Below are positions 52,033 through 60,298 of a stretch of DNA of 64,000 nucleotides, one piece after another. Position numbers and translations under genes: made by a program. How positions within the stretch are numbered: the stretch's first letter is position 1; each line of letters starts with the position of its first letter. The DNA is taken from positions 1-64,000 of the forward strand of contig NZ_JACIDH010000001.1 of assembly GCF_014196255.1 (NCBI RefSeq). The letters run 5' to 3'. This stretch comes from Sphingomonas pseudosanguinis (GTDB lineage Bacteria; Pseudomonadota; Alphaproteobacteria; Sphingomonadales; Sphingomonadaceae). Under the pieces are notes generated by a model. That model was not told the origin of the DNA and ran no database searches. It saw only the letters and a program-made list of their open reading frames with translations.

Positions 52033-52265
52033 AGCGCGCGTCCGTCCTGCTGATCGCGCTCGGCCTGTCGGCCTGTGGCGCGGCCAACCGGCTGCAACCG
52101 CCCAAGGGCGAGCCGCTGCCGGTCGCGCCGCGTGGTGCCAGCGCCCGTCCGACGGCGCAGCAATTGCTGACGCCCACCCCCCAACAACGCCCGCAACGCT
52201 CCGACGAACTGATGACCCAGTCGCAGGAACGGCGTTCGGACGAATTCGATTTGCCCCCCCGCTGA
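52029..52265 (+). CDS. LptM/YifL-like small lipoprotein
   Basis: A protein of 78 residues. The lipoprotein signal [27 protein letters not shown] matches the LptM pattern: Cys followed by G and K/R-L-x-PP. The rest is Pro/Gln/Arg-rich and probably disordered. LptM helps mature the LPS transporter LptDE in E. coli; genes of this type often precede lysA, as here. ATGA overlap with argH and TGATG overlap with lysA imply co-translation. Confidence 0.8.
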   Translation: MKRASVLLIALGLSACGAANRLQPPKGEPLPVAPRGASARPTAQQLLTPTPQQRPQRSDELMTQSQERRSDEFDLPPR

Positions 52266-53527
52266 TGGACCATTTTCACTTTTCGAACGGCGAACTCCAT
52301 GTGGAGGATGTGCCCGTATCCAAGATTGCCGCGGACGTCGGTACGCCGGTCTATATCTATTCCGCGTCCACCTTCCGCCGCCATGCGCAGGTGTTTCGCG
52401 AAGGGCTGAGCGCCTTGCCGCGCGTGCATCTGGCCTATGCGATCAAGGCGAATCCGAACCTCGCCGTGCTGCGCGTGCTGGCCGATGAAGGGTACGGTGC
52501 CGACGTCGTCTCGGTCGGCGAGATGCGCCGTGCGCTGGCGGCGGGGATGAAGGCGGAGGACATCGTCTTCTCCGGCGTCGGCAAGACCCGTGCCGAGCTG
52601 GTCGCGGCGCTCGAGGCCGGGATCGGCCAGTTCAATCTGGAACTGGAAGAGGAAGGCGCGGTCCTTGCCGAGTTGGCGCATGCGCGTGGCCTGGTCGCGC
52701 CCGCCACGTTGCGGGTGAACCCGGACGTCGATGCCGGCACCCACGCCAAGATCTCGACGGGGCGGAAAGAGAACAAGTTCGGCGTGCCGATCGACCAGGC
52801 GCTCGGCATGTTCGATCGGCTGGCGGGGCTGCCCGGTATCGACCTGAAGGGCGTCGCCTGTCACATCGGCAGCCAGCTGGGCGATCTCGCGCCCTTGGAA
52901 GCCGCCTATAAGCGTGTCGGCGAACTGGTCGCCGAGCTGCGCGGGGCGGGACATCGCATCAGCCGCGTCGATCTGGGCGGTGGCCTGGGCGTGCCGTACA
53001 AGCCGGGCGACGTGATGCCCGCGCCCGCCGCCTATGGCGAGATGGTGGCGCGCGTGACCAGCGACTGGGATGTCGAGCTGATGTTCGAGCCCGGCCGGGT
53101 GATCGCGGGCAATGCCGGGGTTCTCGCGACCGAAGTCGTCTGGGTGAAGCCCGGCGTCGCCAACCCCTATGTCATCGTCGATGCGGCGATGAACGATCTC
53201 GCGCGGCCGGCGCTCTATGACGCCTATCATGATTTCGTCGCGGTGAAGCCGACCGGCGAGACGATGATGGCGAATATCGCCGGGCCGGTGTGCGAGACGG
53301 GCGACACCTTCGCCATGAACCGCGAGATCGATGTGGTGCAATCGGGCGACCTCGCCGTGTTCCGCACCGCCGGCGCGTATGGCGCGACCATGGCGTCGAC
53401 CTATAACAGCCGCCCGCTGGTGCCCGAAGTGATGGTCGAGGGCGATCGCTACGCCGTCGTCGCCGACCGCATCGCCGCCGAGACGATCATCGCCGCCGAG
53501 CGCGTGCCGGAGTGGCTGAAGAAGTGA
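52265..53527 (+). CDS. lysA: Diaminopimelate decarboxylase
   Basis: A protein of 420 residues, PLP fold-type III, making lysine from meso-diaminopimelate. The PLP lysine lies in YAIKANPNLAVL (about residue 60). The glycine loop VDLGGGLGVPYKPGD, the FEPGRVIAGNAG segment and GPVCETGDTF with the partner-site Cys are present. Its start overlaps the lipoprotein stop by one base. A family D repeat starts 14 bases after the stop. Confidence 0.96.
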   Translation: MDHFHFSNGELHVEDVPVSKIAADVGTPVYIYSASTFRRHAQVFREGLSALPRVHLAYAIKANPNLAVLRVLADEGYGADVVSVGEMRRALAAGMKAEDIVFSGVGKTRAELVAALEAGIGQFNLELEEEGAVLAELAHARGLVAPATLRVNPDVDAGTHAKISTGRKENKFGVPIDQALGMFDRLAGLPGIDLKGVACHIGSQLGDLAPLEAAYKRVGELVAELRGAGHRISRVDLGGGLGVPYKPGDVMPAPAAYGEMVARVTSDWDVELMFEPGRVIAGNAGVLATEVVWVKPGVANPYVIVDAAMNDLARPALYDAYHDFVAVKPTGETMMANIAGPVCETGDTFAMNREIDVVQSGDLAVFRTAGAYGATMASTYNSRPLVPEVMVEGDRYAVVADRIAAETIIAAERVPEWLKK

Positions 53528-53540
53528 TGCCCGCCGCCCC

Positions 53541-53674
53541 ATTCCTCCCCAAGCTGTGCTTGGGGAGGGGGACCATCGCGCCAGCGATGGTGGAGGGGCA
53601 GGACGGACCGGTCATGCCCCTCCACCACGGCCTTCGGCCGCGGTCCCCCTCCCCGAGCAAGCTCAGGGAGGAAT
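53541..53674. repeat. Family D palindrome between lysA and the siroheme synthase gene
   Basis: ATTCCTCCCCAAGC...GCTTGGGGAGG hairpin, CCATCGCGCCAGCGATGG hairpin, GGAGGGGCA...TGCCCCTCC central stem, a CGGCCTTCGGCCG hairpin and a closing CTCCCCGAGC..GCTCAGGGAG hairpin ending GGAGGAAT. The right end supplies the ribosome-binding sequence of the next gene. Confidence 0.93.
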
Positions 53675-53676
53675 AG

Positions 53677-54450
53677 GTGAGTCTTAACAGCCTGCCCCTG
53701 TTCGTCCGGCTGGGTGGCCGCCCGGTCATCCTGCTGGGCGAGGGGGAGCCGGCCGAGGCCAAGCGGCGTCTGCTCGACCGCGCCGGGGCGCGGGTCGTCG
53801 GCGAGGACGCCGCCGCCACCCTCGCCATCGTCGCGATCGAGGATGAGGACGCGGCGCAAGCCGCCATTGCCCGGCTGAAGGCGCGCGGGATACTGGTCAA
53901 CGCGGTCGACCGCCCGGCGGCGTGCGACTTCACCCTGCCCGCCATCGTCGAGCGCGGGCCGGTGATCGTCGCGATCGGGACGGGCGGCGTGTCGGCGGGC
54001 CTCGCGGCGGCACTTCGCCAGCGGCTGGAGACGCTGCTGCCCGCCGGCCTCGGCGCGCTGGCCGAGGGGCTGTTTGCCGCCCGTTCGACCTTGCGCGCGC
54101 GCTTTCCCGACGGGGCCGAACGGCGGCGCGCGATCGGTGCGGCGCTGTCGCCCGGCGGCGCGCTCGATCCGCTGGCGGGCGAGACCGATGTGGAGGGCTG
54201 GCTGGCCAGCGCCGACCGCCCGGCGGCACGGGTCGAGGCGTTCGTGCTGACCTCGACCGACCCCGACGACCTGACGCTGCGTCAGGCACGCGCGCTCGCC
54301 GCCGCCGACCGGGTCTATCACCGCGCCGACGTACCGCCCGCCATCCTCGACCGCGCGCGTGCCGATGCGGTGCGGATCGAAAGCGACATGCTGCCCGCCG
54401 ATGCGAGCGAGGGGCAGGTTGTCGATCTGTCGATGGCGGCGCGCGCATGA
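53677..54450 (+). CDS. cysG: Short siroheme synthase (precorrin-2 dehydrogenase/ferrochelatase)
   Basis: A protein of 257 residues. The N-terminal NAD-binding domain (LFVRLGGRPVILLGEGEPAEAKRRLL) and ferrochelatase/dimerisation part (ADRPAACDFTLPAIVERGPVIVAIGTGGVSAGLAAALRQRLE) convert precorrin-2 to siroheme, the cofactor of sulfite and nitrite reductases. The last 55 residues (VEAFVLTSTDPDDLTLRQARALAAADRVYHR) resemble the beginning of the uroporphyrinogen methyltransferase domain of full CysG, which then ends. The methylation step must come from another gene. GTG at 53677 uses GGGAGGA in the preceding repeat. Confidence 0.87.
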   Translation: MSLNSLPLFVRLGGRPVILLGEGEPAEAKRRLLDRAGARVVGEDAAATLAIVAIEDEDAAQAAIARLKARGILVNAVDRPAACDFTLPAIVERGPVIVAIGTGGVSAGLAAALRQRLETLLPAGLGALAEGLFAARSTLRARFPDGAERRRAIGAALSPGGALDPLAGETDVEGWLASADRPAARVEAFVLTSTDPDDLTLRQARALAAADRVYHRADVPPAILDRARADAVRIESDMLPADASEGQVVDLSMAARA

Positions 54451-55400
54451 CCGGGTTCGCCTATCGCATCGATCAGGGCCATGCCGAGGCGATCGGCGTG
54501 CGCGACGCCGTGTCGGTCGAGGCGCGGCTGGTCTGGGTGCATCTGGAGACCAACAATGCCGATGCGCAGGCCTGGCTGCATGATTCCGCGCATCTGCCCG
54601 ATTATGTCGTCGACGCGCTGACCGCCGCCGAGACGCGACCGCGTTGCGAGGCGGTGGGCGAGGGGGCGTTCCTCAACATGCGCGGGCGCAGCAGCCAGCC
54701 GCTCGACGGGTCGGACATGCTCGCCTCGGTGCGCATCTGGGCGGTCAAGGGCCGCGTCTATTCGGTGACGCGCCGCCCGCTGCTGGCGGTCGATACGGTG
54801 CGCCGGGAGGTGGAGAGCGGCACGGTCGCCGATCCGGGCGACCTGATCACCGCCTTCGCCACCGCGATCACCAGCGATCTCGACCCCGATGTCGCCAGCC
54901 TGGGCGACGACCTCGACACCTGCGAGGAGCAGCTGGACGAACACCGCGTATTCCAACTGCGCCGGACCGTCAGCCGGGTGCGCGTTGCCGCGATCGGCTA
55001 TCGCCGCTTCCTCAGCCCGCAGCGTGCGGCGCTGGAAAAGCTGGCGGCGCTGCCCGGCGACTGGCTGGCCGATGACGACCGGCTGCATCTGTCCGCCGCC
55101 GCCGACCGCGCCGCGCGCATGGCCGAAGAGCTGGAGTCGATCCGCGAGCGCGCTGCGCTGATCCACGAAACGCTCACCGACATGCGCGCCGAGCAGATCG
55201 ACAATCGCGCGCTGCTGATCTCGATCGTGGCGATGGTGTTCCTGCCGCTGACCTTCATTACCGGGCTGTACGGGATGAACGTCAAGAACCTGCCCTATGC
55301 CGACGAACCCTGGGCGTTCGACGCGATCCTGGGCGCCTGCGCGCTGATCGCGGCAGGGATCGTCATCTATTTCGTCCAGCGGCACTGGTTCCGGCGGTAA
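54447..55400 (+). CDS. CorA/ZntB-family divalent-cation transporter
   Basis: A protein of 317 residues. The large cytoplasmic N-terminal funnel includes coiled-coil helices (AADRAARMAEELESIRERAALIHETLTDMRAEQIDNRALL). Two C-terminal membrane helices follow, with the pore signature YGMNVKNLP. NLP after GMN points to ZntB-like members, which move zinc with protons, rather than classical Mg2+ CorA; substrate choice remains open. ATG at 54447 overlaps the siroheme synthase stop as ATGA. Confidence 0.9.
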   Translation: MTGFAYRIDQGHAEAIGVRDAVSVEARLVWVHLETNNADAQAWLHDSAHLPDYVVDALTAAETRPRCEAVGEGAFLNMRGRSSQPLDGSDMLASVRIWAVKGRVYSVTRRPLLAVDTVRREVESGTVADPGDLITAFATAITSDLDPDVASLGDDLDTCEEQLDEHRVFQLRRTVSRVRVAAIGYRRFLSPQRAALEKLAALPGDWLADDDRLHLSAAADRAARMAEELESIRERAALIHETLTDMRAEQIDNRALLISIVAMVFLPLTFITGLYGMNVKNLPYADEPWAFDAILGACALIAAGIVIYFVQRHWFRR

Positions 55401-55425
55401 GCCGGGCGCGCGGTTCCTGAGCCTG

Positions 55426-55787
55426 GTCCAGCCTGAGCAGGAGGTCGGGGGATGGCGCCGGGCGTGCGCTTCGACTTCGCTCAGCGTGAACGGGGGTAAG
55501 GTGTTGTGGCCGGGGCTTGGTTCGACGCGCTGGCCTATCCCCCCGCGCCGTTCAGCCTGAGCGAAGTCGAAGGCCACGGGATGGCGTTTCTTGGCGCGGC
55601 GCGGGGCGTGCGCTTCGACTTCGCTCAGCGTGAACGGGGGCCGAGGTGTTGTTGAGCCAACGCTCGGTTCGACACCCCGACCTATTCCCCCGCACCGTTC
55701 AGCCTGAGCGAAGTCGAAGGCCACGGGACGGGGTTTCGTCGCGCAGCGCGGGGGCGTGCGCTTCGACTTCGCTCAGCGTGAACGGGG
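55426..55787. repeat. Tandem array built from family A repeats
   Basis: A unit of about 146 bases is repeated. CTTCGACTTCGCTCAGCGTG copies start at 55469, 55613 and 55761, and oppositely oriented copies beginning GTTCAGCCTGAG start at 55550 and 55697, with a decayed one at 55426. The arms alternate between two versions of the A repeat (CAGGCTGAAC and CAGCGTGAAC). The 410-base gap 55401-55810 has no gene. Confidence 0.85.
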
Positions 55788-55810
55788 ATGGGGTATTGTC
55801 AGCCCGAAAC

Positions 55811-56230
55811 TCAGTTCCCGGCCTTGCCCGCGTTCATCTTGCGGACCGTTTCCCAGGCCTCGGCGATCTCGACCATGTTGGCGGCGACCGCGCGGAAGAC
55901 ATTGGCGTCCTGGCCCAGCGAGCCGTCGACGATCTGCTTGCGCGCCCCGGCATAGAGCTTGGCAAAGGTGATCGACATCTCGCCGCCATTGTCGAAGTCG
56001 AGGCCGGCTTCCAGCGCGAACAGGATGGCGGTGGCCCGGGTCACGCGCTCGCTCTTGCGCGCGAGCTGGCCATGTTCGGTCGCCCAGGCGGCCGAGCGCA
56101 AGGCCGCGATCAGTTCCTCGTAGAGCAGCTGCACCAACGCGGGGCCGTCGGCCATCGCGGTGCGGCCGACCACGTCGATCTGGCGATAGACGGCGGCGGG
56201 ATCGGTGAGAAAGGCGGACGCATAGGTCAT
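55811..56230 (-). CDS. fliS: Flagellar export chaperone FliS
   Basis: A protein of 139 residues that binds the flagellin C-terminus to prevent early polymerisation and assist export. It is mostly helical with the family pattern: ADGPALVQLLYEELIAALRSAAW near residue 30 and LEAGLDFDNGGEMSITFAKLYAGARKQIVDGSLGQD in the middle. It follows fliD with a one-base gap, the usual fliD-fliS order, and is the last gene of the flagellar cluster before a repeat array. Confidence 0.9.
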   Translation of the reverse strand: MTYASAFLTDPAAVYRQIDVVGRTAMADGPALVQLLYEELIAALRSAAWATEHGQLARKSERVTRATAILFALEAGLDFDNGGEMSITFAKLYAGARKQIVDGSLGQDANVFRAVAANMVEIAEAWETVRKMNAGKAGN

Positions 56231-56231
56231 G

Positions 56232-57716
56232 TCAGCTGCTCTTCGTCCACATCTTGACCTGCTGGTCCATGAAGCTCTGCACCGATTTATACGCCGAGAC
56301 GCGGTTGTTCATTGCCGAGAAGCGCGCGGTCAGCGCGTCGCTTGCCCGGTCGCGATTGTCGGACAGCCGGCTTTGCTGGTCCGACAGGTCCTTTTGCGCT
56401 TCGTTGAGATTGTTGTACGACGCGGTCAGGCCATAGACGCTGCTGGTCGCTGACAGCTGGACGCTGTTCATTCGCGCCGACAGGCCGATCAGATTGTCGC
56501 CGCTGGCCTGGAACATCTTCTCGACCGAACCCGGAAAGTCCGACAGCGTCTTGGCAAGTCGCGTCTGATCAATGCTGAGCGTGCCGTCCTTTTCGGTCTT
56601 CACGCCCAGATCGGCCAGCGTCTTGGGCCCCAGATCGACATCGTCGCCGGGCACCAGCTTGGTGGTGGTCAGCGTGCGCATCGTCTGCGCCAGCGAGCGT
56701 GCGGCGGGGTCGCTGCGCAGTTCGCCGGTGATCGGATCGATCGCCTTGTTCAGCGCGCTCATATTGTCGTTGAAGGTCGACACGAAATTGGCAACCACGG
56801 TGCTCAGCGCCGCGGTGGGCGCGGTGCCGGTCAGCGACAGCGGCTTGGTCGACACCGCCGACAGGGTCATGGTCACGCCGGGCACCAGGTCGTTGACGGT
56901 GTTGCTCGCGCGCTCGACAGTGACGCCGTCCATCGTGATGCTGGCATTGGCCGCGCTCGACGAGGTGACGGTGCCGCTCGCGCCGCTGCCGACGTTCAGC
57001 CGGGCCAGACCCGCCGTATCGCCTTCGGTCGCGGTGATGGTGAAGCTGTTGTCCTTGCCGCTGGCGCCCGTGAAGGACAGGAAGGCGTTGCCGCTGGCAT
57101 CGGTGATGACCGACGCCTTGATCCCGGTATTGGCGGCGTTGATCTTGGCGGCGAGCTGATCGGGCGTCGAATCGTCCGCGCCGAACGACACCGACACCGC
57201 GTCCTTCGACCCGACCTTGATCGACAGGCTGCCCGTGCCCAGCGACGCGGTCTTGGAATAGGCGTCCTTGGTCGAGGAGACCTGCGCGCTGGCCAGCGCG
57301 TTGATGCTGATCGACTTGGACATGCCCGCCAGCTTGGCGCCGGCGGCCGTCGTCACGCTCAGCGTCGAGGGATCGGAGCTGGTCGCCTGGGTCGCGAGCG
57401 TGCCGCCGCTGGCCAGCGAGGCGAGCGCCGCGGAGAAGTCGGTGATCGCGCTCTTGATCGACGACACGACCGAAATCTGCGCGGTCAGCGTGTCCGCCTT
57501 CGCCTTCAGCGCGGCGGTCTTGGCGGCGAACTGCGCCTCGATCAGCGAGGGGACGACGGTGGAGAGGTCGATGCCCGAGCCCGTTTGGAGCGAGTTGAAC
57601 AGCTGCTGCGCGGCGGTCTTGGTCGCGGCCTGCGTGCCGTTGCCCGTCTTCGAGGTCGACGTGCTGCTCGTCGGCGTCGGTGTCGGGGACGATGTGCTCG
57701 AGGAAACGGTGGTCAT
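56232..57716 (-). CDS. fliD: Flagellar filament-capping protein FliD
   Basis: A protein of 494 residues forming the cap under which flagellin assembles. A Ser/Thr/Pro-rich start is followed by GSGIDLSTVVPSLIEAQFAAKTAAL, the conserved N-terminal D0/D1 segment. The middle is variable and the C-terminal helix (QQSRLSDNRDRASDALTARFSAMNNRVSAYKSVQSFMDQQV) is typical. The 76-base gap from flhB contains a CCGGCGC/GCGCCGG inverted repeat, so fliD may have its own promoter. Confidence 0.93.
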   Translation of the reverse strand: MTTVSSSTSSPTPTPTSSTSTSKTGNGTQAATKTAAQQLFNSLQTGSGIDLSTVVPSLIEAQFAAKTAALKAKADTLTAQISVVSSIKSAITDFSAALASLASGGTLATQATSSDPSTLSVTTAAGAKLAGMSKSISINALASAQVSSTKDAYSKTASLGTGSLSIKVGSKDAVSVSFGADDSTPDQLAAKINAANTGIKASVITDASGNAFLSFTGASGKDNSFTITATEGDTAGLARLNVGSGASGTVTSSSAANASITMDGVTVERASNTVNDLVPGVTMTLSAVSTKPLSLTGTAPTAALSTVVANFVSTFNDNMSALNKAIDPITGELRSDPAARSLAQTMRTLTTTKLVPGDDVDLGPKTLADLGVKTEKDGTLSIDQTRLAKTLSDFPGSVEKMFQASGDNLIGLSARMNSVQLSATSSVYGLTASYNNLNEAQKDLSDQQSRLSDNRDRASDALTARFSAMNNRVSAYKSVQSFMDQQVKMWTKSS

Positions 57717-57792
57717 CGACGATACTCCGGCGCGCGCTTGTCTTGCTTAACGGCCGTACGGCGCCGGACTTTAGGGGTTCGGGCACCGGCGA

Positions 57793-58920
57793 TCATGGCT
57801 GTGCGACGCCGTTTTCGTCGAAGCGTGCGGTCGTCGGCACCTCGACCGACGGCTGCGCGGTGCCGCCCGCGCCCGCATTGAGGCCGAAGACGAAGGCGAG
57901 GACGACGGCGATCGCCTGATACAGGTCGGCGCGCACCTCCTGGCCCTCGCGGCTGGTATAATAGAGCGCGCGGGCGAGCTGCGGATATTCCAGGATCGGC
58001 GTCGCGAACTCGCCGGCCAGTTCGCGAATGGCCAGCGCGGTCGCGCCGCGCCCCTTGGCGACGACCACCGGCACCTCGTCCCGCCCGCGATCATAGCGTA
58101 GCGCGACCGCGAAATGGGTCGGGTTGGTCAGGATGACATGCGCCTCCTGCACCGCCGCGCGCACCGCGCGGTGCGACATCTCGCGCTGCTTGGCGCGCAT
58201 ATGCGCCTTGGCCTCGGGATTGCCTTCGCTTTCCTTGTGCTCGTCCTTGACCTCCTGCTTGGTCATCTTCAGCTTGGACATCAGCTGGACGATCTGGATC
58301 GGCACGTCGAACCCGGCGATCAGCACCAGGCCGAAGCCCATCACCAGCAGGATGGTGATGAAGGTGCCGCCCAGATAGCCGATCGCGCCGTTCAGGTCCG
58401 ACTGCGCCAGCCCCAGCGTGGCGTGCGACGACGACCACAGCAGATAGCCGCCGATCGCGCCGAGCAGCACGACCTTCAGCAGCGACTTGCCCAGCTCGGT
58501 CCAGCCCTGCATCCCGAAGATGCGCTTCAGGCCCGAGGCGGGGTTCAGCTTGGACGGTTTGGGTGCCACCGCCTTGGGGTTGAACTGCAGCGAGCCCAGC
58601 CCCGCCTGCGACGCGATGGTCGCGACGATGGTAACCGCGAACAATGAGGCGAGCGAGGGGATGACCTTCCACCCCGCCTCCAGAAGCGGGCGGAACGGCT
58701 CGAAATCCTCGACATCGGCATGGGTGAACTGGAAGCTGGTCGCCATCACCGCCTTGCACGCGCCGAGCAGGGTGGGGCCGGCGAACATCAGCCAGGCGAT
58801 ACCCGCCATCATCACCAGCGCCGCCGCCAGATCCTTGCTGCGCAGGATCTGCCCATCCTCGCGCGCTTTGTCGCGGCGCTTTTGGGTTGGGGCTTCTGTT
58901 TTCTCGCCGCCCTCCGACAT
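57793..58920 (-). CDS. flhB: Flagellar export apparatus protein FlhB
   Basis: A protein of 375 residues. It is an inner-membrane component of the flagellar type III export gate controlling substrate switching. N-terminus EKTEAPTQKRRDKAREDGQI is canonical, followed by four hydrophobic segments and the cytoplasmic domain with the self-cleavage site NPTH (VILTNPTHFAVALRY, near residue 270). Its ATG overlaps the fliR stop. Order fliR-flhB is common. Confidence 0.95.
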   Translation of the reverse strand: MSEGGEKTEAPTQKRRDKAREDGQILRSKDLAAALVMMAGIAWLMFAGPTLLGACKAVMATSFQFTHADVEDFEPFRPLLEAGWKVIPSLASLFAVTIVATIASQAGLGSLQFNPKAVAPKPSKLNPASGLKRIFGMQGWTELGKSLLKVVLLGAIGGYLLWSSSHATLGLAQSDLNGAIGYLGGTFITILLVMGFGLVLIAGFDVPIQIVQLMSKLKMTKQEVKDEHKESEGNPEAKAHMRAKQREMSHRAVRAAVQEAHVILTNPTHFAVALRYDRGRDEVPVVVAKGRGATALAIRELAGEFATPILEYPQLARALYYTSREGQEVRADLYQAIAVVLAFVFGLNAGAGGTAQPSVEVPTTARFDENGVAQP

Positions 58921-59693
58921 CAGCCCATCACCAGATTTTCGGTGGCGGACAGCGCCTCGCGGATGATCACCAGCATGTAATCACCCATGGCGGGGAAGGC
59001 GACGGCGATGGTGATGACACCGATCGCCAGCGCGGCGGGCATGCCCACCGAGAAGAGGTTGAGCGAGGGCGCGGCGCGGCTCATCATCCCCATGACGAGG
59101 TTCAGGCTGAGCAGCAGGAAACCGACCGGCAGCGCGAGCAGCAGCCCGGCGAGAAAGGCATAGCTGCCGAACAGCGCGATCGCGCGGAACTGCGCCGGGG
59201 CCATCCAGGCCTGACCGGGCGGCAGCGCCTCATAGCTTTTGACGATCGTGTCGACCAGGATCAGGTGCCCGTCGACCGACAGGAACAACAGCGTCAGCAT
59301 GACGGTGAAGAACTGGCCCAGCGCCTGGGTCGAGCGGCCGTTGAGCGGATCGATCGTCGTGGCGAAGCTCAGCCCCATCGACCCGCCGATCAGCTCGCTG
59401 GCGACGAGCGGCGCGGTGAAGGCGACCTGCAGGATCAGGCCGAGCGCCAGGCCGACGATCGCCTCGGCCGCGACCGACATGATGGTGGGCAGCGAGAAGA
59501 TGACCGGCGGCGGCACGACCGGATGGACCGAGTTGACCAGGAAGGCGATGGCGCCCGCCAGGCTGACACGCACGGGCAGGGGGATCGCCACCGCGCCGAA
59601 CACGGGCGCGGTGATGAACGCCGCCCCGATCCGGATCATGATGAACAGGATCGCCCAGGCCTGTGGCTCGATCGAAAGGCCGAAGCCGAGCAT
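58920..59693 (-). CDS. fliR: Flagellar export apparatus protein FliR
   Basis: A protein of 257 residues, the usual size, with six or so hydrophobic segments. IRIGAAFITAPVFGAVAIPLPVRVSLA near residue 20 and GLSFATTIDPLNGRSTQALGQFFTVM in the middle are family hallmarks. It forms the export gate core with FliP and FliQ. It overlaps flhB by one base and begins 19 bases after fliQ. Confidence 0.95.
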   Translation of the reverse strand: MLGFGLSIEPQAWAILFIMIRIGAAFITAPVFGAVAIPLPVRVSLAGAIAFLVNSVHPVVPPPVIFSLPTIMSVAAEAIVGLALGLILQVAFTAPLVASELIGGSMGLSFATTIDPLNGRSTQALGQFFTVMLTLLFLSVDGHLILVDTIVKSYEALPPGQAWMAPAQFRAIALFGSYAFLAGLLLALPVGFLLLSLNLVMGMMSRAAPSLNLFSVGMPAALAIGVITIAVAFPAMGDYMLVIIREALSATENLVMG

Positions 59694-59712
59694 GGTTACT
59701 GCACCCGGACCG

Positions 59713-59982
59713 TCACTTGACCAGATCCGGAATGCGCTCGAACATGCTGACCATGAAGTCGCTGAGCAGTCCGACGATCAGGCCGCCGAAGATCAGGATC
59801 GAGACGGCGACGACGATCAGCTTCGGCACGAAGGACAGGGTCTGTTCGTTGATCGAGGTCGCGGCCTGGATCATGCCGATGACCAGGCCCGAGACCAGCA
59901 CGGGCAACAGGATCGGCGTGGCGGCGAGCGCCAGCACCCACATGCTCTGATTGGCCAGCGTCAGGAAATATTGGGCGTCCAT
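59713..59982 (-). CDS. fliQ: Flagellar export apparatus protein FliQ
   Basis: A protein of 89 residues with two membrane helices (LALAATPILLPVLVSGLVIGMIQAATSI and LIVVAVSILIFGGLIVGLL) joined by NEQTLSFVPK, the family motif. It is part of the FliPQR export gate. Unlike the tight spacing usual for fliP-fliQ, 316 bases of repeats separate it from fliP. Confidence 0.95.
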   Translation of the reverse strand: MDAQYFLTLANQSMWVLALAATPILLPVLVSGLVIGMIQAATSINEQTLSFVPKLIVVAVSILIFGGLIVGLLSDFMVSMFERIPDLVK

Positions 59983-60298
59983 GATGCGGTCTTTGGTCCC
60001 GTGTGGGTGAGGTTTTCCCGTGGCCTTCGACTTCGCTCAGGCTGAACGGATTATGCCGCGAGAATGGTTAACGAAGACCTGCCGATGCGCCATCGAAGTG
60101 CCAGTATGGGCTGCGTCGACTTCCCGTTATTCCTCCCCTGTAAGGGGAGGGGGACCATGCGAAGCATGGTGGAGGGGTGTCACCGTCTGTGAGGAAGGTC
60201 CGTCACCACGGGCGGTGACACCCCTCCGTCAGGCCTTCGGCCTGCCACCTCCCCTTGCAGGGGAGGAAGGCTTTGCCGGCGGGACATCGGCTCACCCG
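59983..60298. repeat. A and D repeats splitting fliP from fliQ
   Basis: A family A repeat lies at 60022-60047 and a complete family D palindrome (D6) at 60129-60267, with CCTCCCCTGTAAGGGGAGG and CCTCCCCTTGCAGGGGAGG end hairpins. No gene is present. The RNA of this operon must contain these hairpins unless a promoter lies downstream of them. Confidence 0.9.

Noticed and set aside
55426..55787. Possible CRISPR array from the 146-base periodicity
   Set aside because: The units themselves are similar throughout, the period is too long, and the repeats occur elsewhere singly in both orientations.
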